A stretch of 64,000 nt of DNA from Gigantopelta aegis (taxonomy: Eukaryota > Mollusca > Gastropoda > Neomphalida > Peltospiridae). A program made the translations under genes and the position numbers. Positions 1 to 13,336 of the stretch are shown piece after piece (within the stretch, counting starts at the first letter, position 1; the number at the start of each line of letters is the position of its first letter). The stretch covers positions 18,138,596 through 18,202,595 of the forward strand of contig NC_054708.1 of NCBI RefSeq assembly GCF_016097555.1, given 5' to 3'. A model generated the notes under the pieces. The model was not told where the DNA came from, did no database searches, and worked only from the letters and a program-made list of their open reading frames with translations.

Positions 1-373
1 TTGTAAATCTGTGCGTGATCCAAGTACATGAGATGGGAAATATGGGGGAACAGCATCATCAGAACCTAAAACAAATAAGCATGATTCCGGCTATTTTTTA
101 CTGTAACACACATGCAAGAACAAACACCAATAAATGCTTACAATGGCAACCTAATATCCTAAAAATCATTAATCTAAAAATTACTTTCAAAACACAGCTG
201 TCAAGAACTTGCATACGACGTTGTCTAGATTTATCTTGATGGTATACTTTCAGCTGGGTGTTTGTGATTTGTGTTTATAAAATTGTGTGACTGGGTGAGG
301 ATTACTTCTCAATCAAGCTTTTTGTGACTGACTGCCAGCTCGTCTGCAGTCATAATGACTAACAATAGAAAAT

Positions 374-640
374 AAAATGGAGAAAACACGAATACAAAGC
401 CAAAATCCGACAGAGCCAAAGAAAAGACGTCCGGACCCGATAGCGAAGAGAAAAAGAAGGAAATTACAGTCATGTGACTGGAACTAGAGGGAGTATGCAG
501 TTAAAGAATTTAGGCCATCCCATTGGCTGTTAGGATGTTCGGACCAGACTACTAGCCGAGGGGGGGGGGGGGGGGGGAGGAGGGGAAGAGAGAAGAGAGA
601 ATGCACTTGTTTAAGGACAGGTAAATGAAAAGAAAAACAT
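374..640 (+). mobile_element. Solo DIRS-terminus fragment
   Basis: Shares AATTTAGGCCATCCCATTGG, GGATGTTCGGACCAGAC and TTACAGTCATGTGAC with 36225-36320, and ends in a GTTTAAGGACAGGTAA copy of the terminal repeat. It contains a G-run at 560-578. No ORFs of the element are nearby. Confidence 0.75.
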
Positions 641-931
641 GCTACAAGAGTTTAGGTGTGCGCTCCGAATGTGCATGTAAAACCCTATGACCTGATGGTA
701 CATTTGTCAGACTTTCACACCTGTGACCAAACGATGGTGTTATTAACAAGTTTCTTAGTTGGGAATGCAGACCAGTGACAATACTGTACCGGCTTTGAGA
801 GAAAAGCTAGTTTTTAATTTTATTTTTTTTGTATAGCAATGAATTAGGGCAGGGCAGCAATAAAAAGGGGCAGGGCGGCACAAAATGGGGGCAGGGCATC
901 ACACCCTTCTATTTATTGCTACCTACAAAAA

Positions 932-1132
932 AGTTAAACAAAACGACACCACTAGAGCACATTGATTTATGAATCATTGGCTACTGGATGTCAAACATAT
1001 GGTCATTTTGACAGTCTTAGAGAGGAAACCCGCTACATTTTTTTCCATCAGTAGCAAGGGATGTATTTTATGCACCATCCTTTGATATACCAGTTGTTGT
1101 GCACTGGCTAGAACGAGAAATAGTTGCTAGCT
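932..1132 (-). mobile_element. SINE-A fragment
   Basis: Minus-strand copy: the tail (AACGACACCACTAGAGCACA) comes first on +, then the shared central domain ending near GTGCACTGGCTAG. The tRNA-like head is missing. Confidence 0.8.
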
Positions 1133-1598
1133 ACAACACCGATATCACACCGATACGCCAACTAGTTTTGGAAGCCCTACTAAAGTCCAAACCACATTGT
1201 TAACAAACATTACAATGACACAGCTTTCACATACTATATTGTAACCATGTGCTGAGATCTCCGAGGACAATAAGCATACAATTTTGTTGAAGTGACTAAT
1301 ATTTTCAGGTGTGAAGAGAATGGCCGACATCGATACCTGTGTGTGTACTCTCCAACGTAGTGTAACTCTCTGTCGTGTCACTCTCCGTATAGAACATGTC
1401 ATTACTCCCAGCAGGCCTGGAAAAATTAAAATAATAATTCAATCTTTGGTCAACCAGATTAAAAGTAACTGGATGACTTTACATGGCTCGAATTTAACAA
1501 CAGCATCGACAGCAATTGCTGTCACCGAATATTAAATTGTTATCGGTTGAGGGCACAACCAATGGCACTTTTGTGCCAAAGGAAGGAAGGGCTATTCT

Positions 1599-1695
1599 TT
1601 TTAATTAGCAGCAAGGGGTCTTTTATGTGTACCATCCCATAGACAGGATAGCACATACCACGGCCTTCGATGTACCAGACGTGGTGCACTGGCTG
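1599..1695 (-). mobile_element. SINE central-domain fragment
   Basis: Only the shared central domain (AGCAGCAAGGGGTCTTTTAT to GGTGCACTGGCTGG) is present, minus strand. Confidence 0.7.
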
Positions 1696-2059
1696 GATTT
1701 TGTGCCACAGGATAAAAATTACTGCGGTCCTTAAAACTCCTCAACAGCGGCAAAATTTATAAACCTGGTGTACATTATTTACCAATATTTAACATTATAT
1801 GTACGATTTTATTTCCCCTTGCAGTTCTGAATCTTTGAAACAAAAGTCCTTTTTTATCAAATGTCTGTAGGCAGGCTCAAAATTCCCATCGATGGACAAC
1901 AAATTCTTAAGTACCAGCCCTGAATTTACTTTTGAAACATTACACTTTTATACTTTTATTAAAAGTGTAGGTAAGACAGCCATAAAAGTATTATTACATG
2001 TAAGTATATAGGGAGACATATAATAGTATCAATATTGTTTTAACATGTTGTTATGATAT

Positions 2060-3155
2060 CAGGGCTCTCGATAGGAAATTCAATCTGGGGATCGGTGACT
2101 TATGGGTCACTTTTTCAGGTGTATATTCTAAAAAACTGAGTCATGGACTTATATTTACTCCTTTTTAGGGGACATTTGTACTTGTTTTCTAGCCAATAAT
2201 GTACATTATTATGAAATTGTATCTTAATTTAACAAACATGAAATAAAATCTTATTAAAATACCTATTTTGTTTACAAGTGTTTAAGTCATTAACCAGGAT
2301 GCAGCTGAAAGGAATGAATAAAATGGAGGGGGGAGGAAGAATAGGTTGATTAAAGTTAATTTTAAATTTTATTTCATTCGCTGATAAAGGTTAGTGTTCA
2401 ACAAGAAAAATTATGCACATGCAACATATAACAATTAAATCATTTAAAACTTAATCAGATATTTTACGTATTTGTGCATATCTGCATTAGAAAAATGTCA
2501 ATATTTTTCTTTTTAAATTTGGTTTTAATTTAATTTGGTTTTATATTACTTTTCCATATGGTATGGGAGGGGGTCCCGGCTAGTATGAATTATCTATTTT
2601 TATTATAACCCAACAAAAGATTTGTAAAATTCACGGGATGTAACATTGTTGTTTACATTTGTGTGTGCAAAGAACGATTACATAGGTACGACATTGTTTC
2701 ACCTCAAAGATTTTGTAATGGTGTACTCGATAAAAAAAATTACCAATTTAATTGTAATTTTTTTCATCAAAACATGTCCCCATTTGGATATATTCGTCAC
2801 TCTATTGGCCATTGAACATGCAAGTTTGGTTTGTACATTTTAGTTCACTTTTAAAAATAAAACTGTCGTAAATTCAACCCGCGCACATAATTTGGGCTAT
2901 TTCGGCAATTCATATTTACCACATTGAGCGTGTCCGACTGTTGCATATTTTCGTAAATTTTCACACAATCAAAACTCTGAACTTTTGTTGCATTTAATAG
3001 TTTTTCACCTAGAAATTCAAGCACTTTTTCAAGACAACTTAAATAAATCTAGTTTTATTCTGGTGCGTCAGCAAAACTCGGCTCCTTGCTACTGTGCGTC
3101 AAATGTCTAACTTCAGACGTATTTGACTCGAGCTACGGAGTCATTGAAAGCCCTG
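2060..3155. mobile_element. Possible 1.1 kb TIR element
   Basis: The ends CAGGGCTCTCGA and TGAAAGCCCTG are short imperfect inverted repeats, flanked on both sides by GATAT. No transposase ORF. The repeats are short, so this is a weak call. Confidence 0.35.
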
Positions 3156-3290
3156 GATATGGAAACTTGTTAAAAGAAGAAGGTTAAGTGTTAGCTCATT
3201 TCAATTATTATGCCTGCTGTCTAATTTCGACAATACATTTATCTGCTTTTACTATAGATTAATCATTGTTTTCGGAGGTACTCTAATATG

Positions 3291-6200
3291 CTATTTCAAT
3301 AATAACCTGTATGGTCGGTACTTCTTCCTGCTATGACCTGTATTACCATCAGAATCCATCGGGGAGGAACCTCCCAAACTACTGTGACTGCTGGTATCAC
3401 GAGATTCTGTTAAAACAAATTGAAAATCAAATTATCATTACTCTGTTAACTGCAACTATTATTTATATATTTATATATTTATATATGCATTTGATACTAA
3501 TATTATTATTAACTTGCTGAGTACATATATTAAATTAAAATGCAGTGCTTATTATCCATTAACACACTAGAGGAATATAGCAAATTTATTTTCAAGGCTC
3601 AAATTAGCAATTATTTAGTCGAAATGCGATCATAATTTTAAGTAAAAGTTTGTTTTTATTTAACGACATCACTACCACAAACATGATGTCACTATTGCAT
3701 GATATCAGTATGCATGTAAAATCAAAAGTTCAGTAAAATATAAACAATTTATGTTGGGTTTTTTCTATTTTCACTAAAGTGTGCACCTAAAATAAATATT
3801 TTGCTCATATTTTTTAAAACTTTAATCACGCAGTGAACCTTGCTCAAAATGTTAACTTTCAAGCCATGATTTTTTGCGGTCACTGATTTCAGTACATCAT
3901 CTGACACTCAACAAGTAAATGTTGCCGAGAGACCACAACTGTTTAAGGAAGGAAATGTTTTATTTATCGACGCACCAAAACTGTTTAACAACTGAGGCCT
4001 CATGGAAGATTATCATTTGCTTACTCTGTTTACACTCCGTAAGTAAAGCAGGGCTATCTCTGGAACTTGCCAAATTCACCAATTGCTAATTTTAAAACCA
4101 GTTGGAGAATTTTATTTTAATTTGGCAAAATAATCTTTTGCACTTATTGTTACATTGTTAGGAAATAACTAGTTTTTCACAATTTTTATAGTTTAATAAA
4201 TACTCTGGTGAAATGTTTTGCTCACCCAGAGCTAGCCCTGTAAAGCATTTATTAGTACATGTATTATTAAATTCATAAATCAACTCATTTCCAAACCTAT
4301 ACACATAACAATTAACATTAAATCTGCATACTATAACTTTAAATTAACTCAAGAGTGTACAACCTCGCAACATTCAAGACATCATTTATGATTCACTTTA
4401 CATATAATACTTTTGGTGTGAACTATTTTTATCCTCCATAATTAAAAACAAGTGTTCAAATTTTAAATATTGCATCAAGTTTACATGTATGTGGGTTAGT
4501 ATTGGCAGATCTATATCTTACCAGAAGGTTCTCTTTCGTATTCAACTTCAACTTCAACTGACGTAGTAACACCAGAGAATCCAGCTGATATCTTAACGTC
4601 ACTGAAGAAAACATTATAATTTCAACTGTACATTAATTTGTTCTGTATCTTCAAAGTCTGCATTTACAGGCCTTTGGTGTTATGTATGTACATGTAGCCA
4701 GGGTATCTACCACCGGTAACATTTATAAACCACATTCAAATACTCAAGTGACTATCAAAGTTAATTTCTTTGTCAAATTGTGCTACATACTAAATTGCGG
4801 CACACTATTAAAAATATTCATAACATGTTGTTTATAAAACAAGAAGTAAATATACTCCAAAATATTGGAAAATGTTTAATTTCACATAATGACTTCATGA
4901 AAAAGTTAAAGGGACATACCCTAGTTTCAACCTGTAAAAATTAACACTAAGTTTAGTTAATCGACAAACCTGTAACACATTTGGATAAAGTTACAATTGA
5001 GTGAAACATGAGTTTGTGACTTTGACATGGTGAAATACCCTCTAAAAATAAGACTAAAACTTTACTCCGTAACTGTTACTTCTCAGACGCATGTGCGTTT
5101 TTTAAAATGTGAGAAATGCACCAGGATTACCAAAAACACTTCAAATGTACCTAAATGGATAATCTAAACAATAAAATGTAAGTTAAGTACGATTTCAGTT
5201 ATCAAAAACAGCTCTAATACTAAAAAAATATGCCTTAGTGTTTAAAAACTAGGGTATGTCCCTTTAATCAAATTTAATTTTGGTATTACAGGCCTCTGAA
5301 AACCATGTGATCGTTTTGTTCATGCTCGTTACATTCTTTTTGCACAACTTGAATTCATTAAATTTAGGATGTAATTTACATGTTCATAACTGGTTATACA
5401 AAATGAAATGAGTTACTGATTTTGGGTTGAGCAAATTTTGAATTTTCAGCGGCCTGGATTAACAAATGGTCGTTTAACCTTTTCATGCCTGTTCCAGAAT
5501 GACATCATGGACTGAGCCTTTTCTAGATGCAAAAGTAAAAGCGGTATGCACCGTGCCGTCAAAATTAACAGCACAGTGCACCCAGTCAAGCTACAAAAAG
5601 GTTTAACAGCAGCTCACTTTTAAAACAAGTAGTAGTTTAACAGTATTTACTGTTTTTGTTAACAGAATTTTAAAATACTTAAAATTGTCAGCATATTCAC
5701 ATGCAGACCTACAAGAATGCAAATTTAAAAATATTAATGAAAGAAGAAATTATTACTTCATAGGGGAAGAAGCCATTCTTCTGTCTGTAAAGGACTTAGC
5801 AAAATCAATGTCAGCTGAATCAACAGAATCTGGATCCTCTAGTTCAGGAAGGCCTTGTTCCACTGTCGGTAGTTCTCTACGGAAAAAAAAACACACACAG
5901 TAAACATACAAGAACATCATTCCAGAATATTTTTCCAAAATTGCAGGACATTTTTCCAAAATTCCAGGACCATTACACATACAAATAGAAGAGAAAAAAA
6001 GTGAAATCATCAAAATTTATTTTCTTACCATTGCACAATATAAAAATATTATAAAGCAAATAATGTTAACAACACCTGATAAAACATATTTATTTGACAA
6101 GTAACACCTGCCGTTAGCGGCAACACCAATCACGTTACCATTTGTATTAAAATTATTTTAATGTTGAGCGTAAAATAAAAAAGAAAGGAAAAAGAAAATA

Positions 6201-9200
6201 ACTGCAAAACATTATCGAGTGATTTTCTGCTGAACTCCGGGGTAAGGCAATACATTTAACCCATGCATGCGCACTATAAATAAACTAAAGGAACTCTGTG
6301 ACAATCAGATCCTGACTTGGGGCCAGATCAAATGTTCGAATCGTGACTACAGGAAATTGAAAAGCAAGGTCAGAAAATGTCAGCAGTCATTTCCAGGACA
6401 TTTGCAGGACTTTCAAATACTGGGAAAAAGCTTTCCAAAATTCAAGGATTTTCATGGCATTTAAGGATGTGTATGAACCCTGCATATAACATAAAATCAT
6501 TCCCTCTGTATAGACGATTAAAATCTGGAATTCCAGATAAATTCGAAAGCCTTTTATTTCTGGATACCAGGGCCCATATTTTCGGAGATATCTTAGTGCT
6601 ACGAAATCGTAAAACCAACGTAGGTTGTGATGTCACTACAGCACACGCCATAGCGTTCGATGGTTTTACGATTTCGTAGGCTAAGATTGCTTTAAAAATA
6701 TGAGCCCTGGTAACATGGCTGTCCTTACCTCTGTGGTAATGAAGAAGTCCCCCTGTTGGAATGCGAATGTGTCAAATCGTCGGATGACCGTGGCTGAGAA
6801 AGATGACTGGATGATGATGTGCTTACTTCCGTTGATCCTTCTGGTTGATTTCTATGACCAATATTACCAACATCTTAGAATACATGTCACTATTAAATAA
6901 AGAAGTAGCTGATACAAAGTAGTTTTATTTAACTGTAGCAAGTGGTTATGGCTGTACTCTAATATTATAATTATATGGTGCTAACAGCTGAATATAGGTT
7001 TTAAAAAGTTAAGTCTGTTCTGCTTTATGACAAACACTAGAGCACATGGATTTATTGATCTACTACGGCTATTGAATGTTAAACATTTGGAAAATTGGAC
7101 TTATGGTCTTAGAGAAAACCCACTATATGTTTTCATCAGCAGTAAGGGATCTTTTATATGCACATTCCCACAGACAGGATAGCACATACAACCTTTGATG
7201 TACCAGTTTGGATGGAAAAAGTCCAACCAGAGAATGGGTCTGCTGAGGTGGTTAGATCCTCAGGCGAGCAATCTACCACCTGATAGGGGTGCAACGATAC
7301 GGTCAAAACCGTATTGCGATATATTGCGATATAAGAAACTGTATTGCAATATGTATTGCAATATAATTGATATTATTTATGGGTTGGGTTTTTTTTAATG
7401 AAAATAGAAGGCATAACTTTTGAATGATCTTTATTAGTTTCAGCTGTCAGGCTAAATGTTTTAGGCCATATTTTTATTTTTTAACACAATACTAGTCTAC
7501 TAGAACACTGGCGTGACGGTGGCAAACTATTGATGATGATGATGATGATAACTAATTTAACGTGTCCATATACCACTAGGGTTTCGAACACGCCCATCCC
7601 GAGTCCGACCTCCGATAAGATCGGTGGCCTGACTCGGGATGGAGGGGGGGATGAAAATGGGCAGAATTTTGAAAATAGCAATTAGTAAAAAAGTTAATAG
7701 AATAAAAAAAAAAAAAAAAAAGGTTACAATCCAAAAATAAAAAAGAATTGACTGCTCGGCCGAATATTTATATAATTTGGAGCATTTTAGAAGGAAAGTC
7801 CAAAATTAAATAAGAGAAAGAAGAGAGGATTGGACTATTTAATAATATTTTTAAAAAAAAGAAGTAATTTCGACATAAAATTTTGAACACAGATCTAAAA
7901 GTTTAAAGTCCGATCGATATGTCCACGCGAGTGGCCTCGTTAAGGCCGTTTGGGTGCACAGCTTAAAGGGACGAGATAGGTTGCATCCCGTCAAGAAAAC
8001 CCCTAGATTGACAGTCGATAGACGTTGAAGGTGTACTGCTGTGCTGAAATACAGATCTTGAGAAGCCGGATCTGTCTGAACGAGAGAGAGTATCAGACTA
8101 GGGTATAGTCCAGTCGTCATGGGTTGGTATAGTGGTGCGGACGGGCCCGACTCCGGAGGATACGAGATGGTATCACTATAAAGCAAGGTAAAGTCTAGAA
8201 AAAGAGTAGTAGGGGCCGACCCCGCTTCCTATTTCTTCTTAGAGTGGGGCGGTCAATCTTCCAGTACTGCTAGGACAGGCTCGGACATGTAGAGACTAAA
8301 CGCGAACAACCGTGGCGTTCTGCAGAATGGCCGTCATACGAGTCACAAAAAAAAACTGTCGACAGTCAGACGGAGAAATGACGTGGAAGCAAGGAATCTC
8401 GCTAAAAAAGAATCCAACCTGGTGGTGCAGGCTGTCGAAATGAGAAGCGTTCCAGCGTTCAATCAGTTCCAATGGCCACATACATTCCAGTAGAAAACTT
8501 CATTTCGCTGACAAAAACAACGAAATGAGGGACCCCCCCCAAGTCGAGCACACGAAAGCACGTGCAGTGTGCACAAGCGAAACAAACACGTCTTACCGCG
8601 TGGAGCTCCAGACTGTGAGTGGTCAAACTATTCATAAATTGTCACATTCGGAAATCCTTACTATCGGGCTTTTCCGCTGCTGCTCGCTTAACACGGAAAT
8701 GTACATATTGAGTCACAATGTTTCGCCAGATCGACCGAACCAGAGCCGAGGTTATTAGCAGAGGTATTTTGAACGATCGGCCGAAGTATTCCGAGTTCAG
8801 TGAAAAACAGCGAAGTGTGATTCTCATTTGTTGGTTTATTTCTTTGAAGATGATAGCCGTAGCCATATTCCAACGTAAATGAACAACGAATGATAATGTG
8901 TAAGTAACAAAACATTTATTTGTAATTATCGTTAACTGGTTATTTTCACTGGACTTTTGACACGTTTTGTTTAGAAGTTAGAACCAAGTATAACCGACCT
9001 ATCACTTCGTATGCCAACAAGTAAGCCGACTACGCTTGACGTGATTGTTACATTTCCTGTCATCACCAATTAATAAAATGATGTGGTTTTTGTTTGTTTG
9101 TTTGCCTATTTCAAATCAAATAAGTTACAAGGGAAAAAAATCGCGGTACGCAAAACTGTACCGCGGTTCGTATCGAGCTGATCAATTATCGCGGTATACC

Positions 9201-12200
9201 GGTATATCGTTGCAGCACTACCACCTGAGCTAGATCCCGCCCCAGCTGAATTAAGCGTGCAGAAGTGGAAATAAGTATGTACAGACAAAATACATATTTT
9301 CGATAGATATTTTTGAATGATTTTTTATTTATTGATGATCACTTAACCATATCTGAAACTCACCTTTCCCTATCTGATCTTTGTGATCTATCAGAATGCT
9401 GACGCTGCCAAGCTTCTTTCACACCAAAATGCTCATACCTTCTGCTCCTGCGTGAACTATGGGATGATCCGGTGTCAGAGTCCTTCATGAAGCCATACAC
9501 TGGAAAGGTAGACAAAACAGGTCTGTATGGTGTTCTTAACTCCAGACTGTGATTGAAACTTCTGTCTGCAACCATTTCCATCTGCTTCGACATAAACCGT
9601 CTTGCTTCTTTAAAAGCAGAAAATGGGCTTCTTGGTCTGTCTGTTTTTAAAATGTCCGAATATCCTTCACTATACGACGAAGTATCCAGTGAACTAAGAC
9701 CCGAGAGATGAAGCTGTTTCCTAACGTCTTCGTCTGTGATTATCAAACTATCCTGAGAATAATTTGCCGAGGTGTCTGTAAAACTGAAGTCCACCATATG
9801 GCGAGAAGAGATCTTTTCAATCAATTCCCTCTCTCGTGCATCAACCTCTTGCAAAATGCCATGAGCTTGTCTCCTTGGATTGTCTTCTTGAAGGATGTGA
9901 GAAATCTGGTCTGCCATACCCGAGGCAACTGAATCATTGCCCTGCTGCGACAGAATAAGACTTCGCTGATAACGGACATTTTGCAAAAACTCATCGATGC
10001 CTTGTACGTCACCACCTCTGTGCAGACTGGAGAATGTTGGAGTTTTCTGCCCTGAATCGGACTCTCCTTTAGCACTGCAGGATGATCCATGCGTCTCCTC
10101 CCCTTCCGAGTTGTACTGAGATGACTTTTTATTGCTCTGACCATATTTCTGTAAATCATCAGACTGATCAGTGTCATCTTCCTGTGATGTCCTCACAGAT
10201 GGCTGACCCTCTGCACTAACCTCAAAACGCCGTCTCTGAACAGTTAGTCGATCAGGTGTTGTCGTGGTGCTGGGAATAATAGTTCCCTCTTTAGTGGATC
10301 CAGCAGATACAAAGGAAGCATCTTTGCTATCCAGCTTAACGGAGCATTCGCTTCCAGACTCGGAGTCACCACGCTCAGAGAAATTTTTAAGACTCTTTTG
10401 AATTTCCTGCAAATCATGTTGAAGCTGGCTGTAGTCGATGCTACTGGGTAGTTGGCCTGCATCATATAAAGTACTTTCTGTTTGTTGGTCCGATTCTAAA
10501 TAGGATGTCTTCGTCAAAATATCATTCACCCGAGTTCTAAGAATTCCATCATCGCTTGCTCCAGGTTGTGAATTATGCTCAGTTTCAGATTGGGCTTTGA
10601 TTTCCAATTTGCTGTCTTTCTCCAAGAGGTGCTGTACCTCCTTGCTAGTTGAAGAATATGTACTTCCTGAATTAGTTGACCGAGAGAGGGCCTTACTTGT
10701 AACAAAATCACTGCCCTTTGGTACAGTAGACAATACCTCTTGTTCAACAGCATCAACTTCTTTAGGTAAATGCTGGTACAGATGTTTGTCCTTTTTAATC
10801 GAATGTGAAGAGCTTTCATTCTCTTCCATACGACTTTTTAATAAGTTATCAATGTCAGACAAAACTCTGTTTGCTCCACTGGACAAAGTTTGGTTTGTGG
10901 GTAAGCTTTCCATGTATTTTGAGACATTTTCTGGTAAGCTAGTAGCGGAGTATGACTTCCTGTAGTCGGACTGATCCTGAGAAGACCGTGATTTACTGGA
11001 ATGAGTTGTCCTAGACAGCTCCTTTTCACTCTGGATTTGTGAAGAACCACTTTCTTTGGAAACATCACCACGGAGGTCTGATGCAAAATCTCCACTACCA
11101 CCATCTGATGACATTTGTTTACGACTTGAATCACCATCTGATGACATTTGTTTATGACTTGAATCACCATCTGCAGATACTTCCTTGCTGCTGTTGCCAA
11201 GATCAGACTTCGTGAGATAAGACGCTGCATGCTGGGCACCAACAGCATGATCTTTCGAAACGCTATCACCAAGCTGTGTCACTGGAGAATATGGCTTCAT
11301 GTAGCCTGGTTGTCTTAGCTGGGACGCACCGTGAGATTCTAAATGCTTCTTTTCAATATCTCTACCAAGAAAGCTTCGAAGGTTTTCTTCACTTCTTGTC
11401 AGGTTCTGTGCAAAAGGCGACTGTCCTTTCACATAGCCATAAGAGCTGCCTGTTAAACAAAGTGTATCAGTTCTACTAGTTGTATTATTTGTGCTCGAGA
11501 GAGGTGGAGAAAACAAGGATACCGTTGAGACAGATGCACCTTTTACACTGGACTGAGCAATCTCCATACGTGGACTGGCATTACTGTCGGACTCTGTAAC
11601 ATACGGATTCCAGTCACTGTCAGACATGCCTGCTGCCGTTTCAGGGTATTTCCCATGAACTGATCTCTCTGCAAGCTTAACTTCATTATCAGATGACACC
11701 TGTGAGCTGTCACTTTCCACGTGCTGAACATTGTGTGTAGAAAAGTTTCCAGACAGAAAATCCTTGGATACTTCTGAAATGGCGCAGTGCACGACTTCAT
11801 CACAATCACTGTTGTCTTCTGTAGCAGCCTGGTCACTGGTTGGTGATCTCGACAGTGTGTCGATCGGATACTCACTTAGGTTATGATCTGAATTTAAAAT
11901 ATATCATAACAATATAAAATACAAAATTACATTATCATCTGTAATGCAGTGTGTGTTCCTTAGTAGGCAGGAGGCAGCCATTTTCACCACTTTTCATGTT
12001 TATTCAGGTTATTCACCAAAGAGTACAAATCTTGGAAATTAATGGATACACTTTTATAATGTTTTGAAATATTACAGTAAGAGACCTCCTGTTTAAAATG
12101 TATCAAAGTACATGAAATGCTGTGTCCAATTCCATTAGATTTCAAACCCATAACCACCTAGTAGGGGCACTTGTGGTCCGTTTTGTTTTTGTTACTTACC

Positions 12201-13299
12201 CTCATAGTAAGTTTTAGCAGAAGGGCTGTTATTATTATTATTATATACTTCACTGAATAAATTCATTAAATATTTCTCAAACAGCCTTCTATTTTCAAAG
12301 ATAATAAACACCCTGGTAATGTATTAGCTCAATATAAATCAGTCATGTTATTAACCTCCTTTGTGTGCCAGCATGCCAAGTTTATCATACAAACAACAGA
12401 TTTTCTCTAACTGGCCAGGATTTTAAGATTTCCACTTGCGTAAACTTAGATTAGCAAACATCTGTGTGTAAGATTTACATTCATGTTCTTGTATTTAATA
12501 AGTAAACATTTTAAATACTCTATTTTATGATGATCATATAGATTTAAAAATATTTTTATATGTATGGTTCTAATATTTTTACAAAAAGCATGTGCCAAAA
12601 TTATACAATTTATAAACATGTATACCTTTTGACGTATCATCAGTAGAATATCCATGAGCATCGTAAGATAACTTGGAGTTTGTGTCCTGACTGCTGTCTG
12701 CTAAAAGTGTCTCAAACTGAAAATGACACAATTAAAAATCAAATAAACCAACTCGTTATTTTAAAAATAAACTGATGGCTCACAACCAAAACTGGATAGG
12801 CCAAATTTACAAAGCGTGTTTTTGTCTTGTATGTGTTTAACTACATACATTTTCATCATTTACTATGTTTAAGCATCTGCATTTAAGAATGACAGGCTTC
12901 ATAAATTTGACCCATTATGTCCTTTTGCTATGGCTGGACCAATGGAATTACATTACGTTAGGGAGTGTAAAAAGACCGGGAAATAGAGGACTAGTTACTA
13001 TTATTTTTGCAAATAGTGGACACAACCAATTTTTGTTGTTATCAAACTAACAGACTTAGTTTCCAAAAACATACTGCTTATGATTAAAATAGTAAAATCA
13101 TAGCACTAGGAAAAGAATTACCATCAGTAATTCAATCTAGATATACATGCATTTCACAAACAAATGATGAGCACTGTCATTTCATACGGAACTGTTGTTT
13201 ATGACATTATATCAAATTTATAGCTTCTGTAACAAGGCAGTAGGTTTTCTAAACCAGGGTTCGAAATATGAAGTAAAATATGGCCAAAGGAAATGTGAC

Positions 13300-13336
<37 letters not shown>

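Larger units (their letters stand above)
1..3290. other. Non-coding left flank
   Basis: No convincing exon was seen. It holds the DIRS fragment, a short GGGGCAGGGC-type tandem (846-903), two minus-strand SINE-A pieces (932-1132, 1599-1695) and a possible TIR element (2060-3155). Any further exons of the Ser-rich gene would lie here or off the window. Confidence 0.6.

Noticed and set aside
7851..8186. 111-codon minus-strand ORF inside the hAT element
   Set aside because: No transposase motif (no RW..H or dimerisation-domain signature); probably chance in GC-richer sequence.
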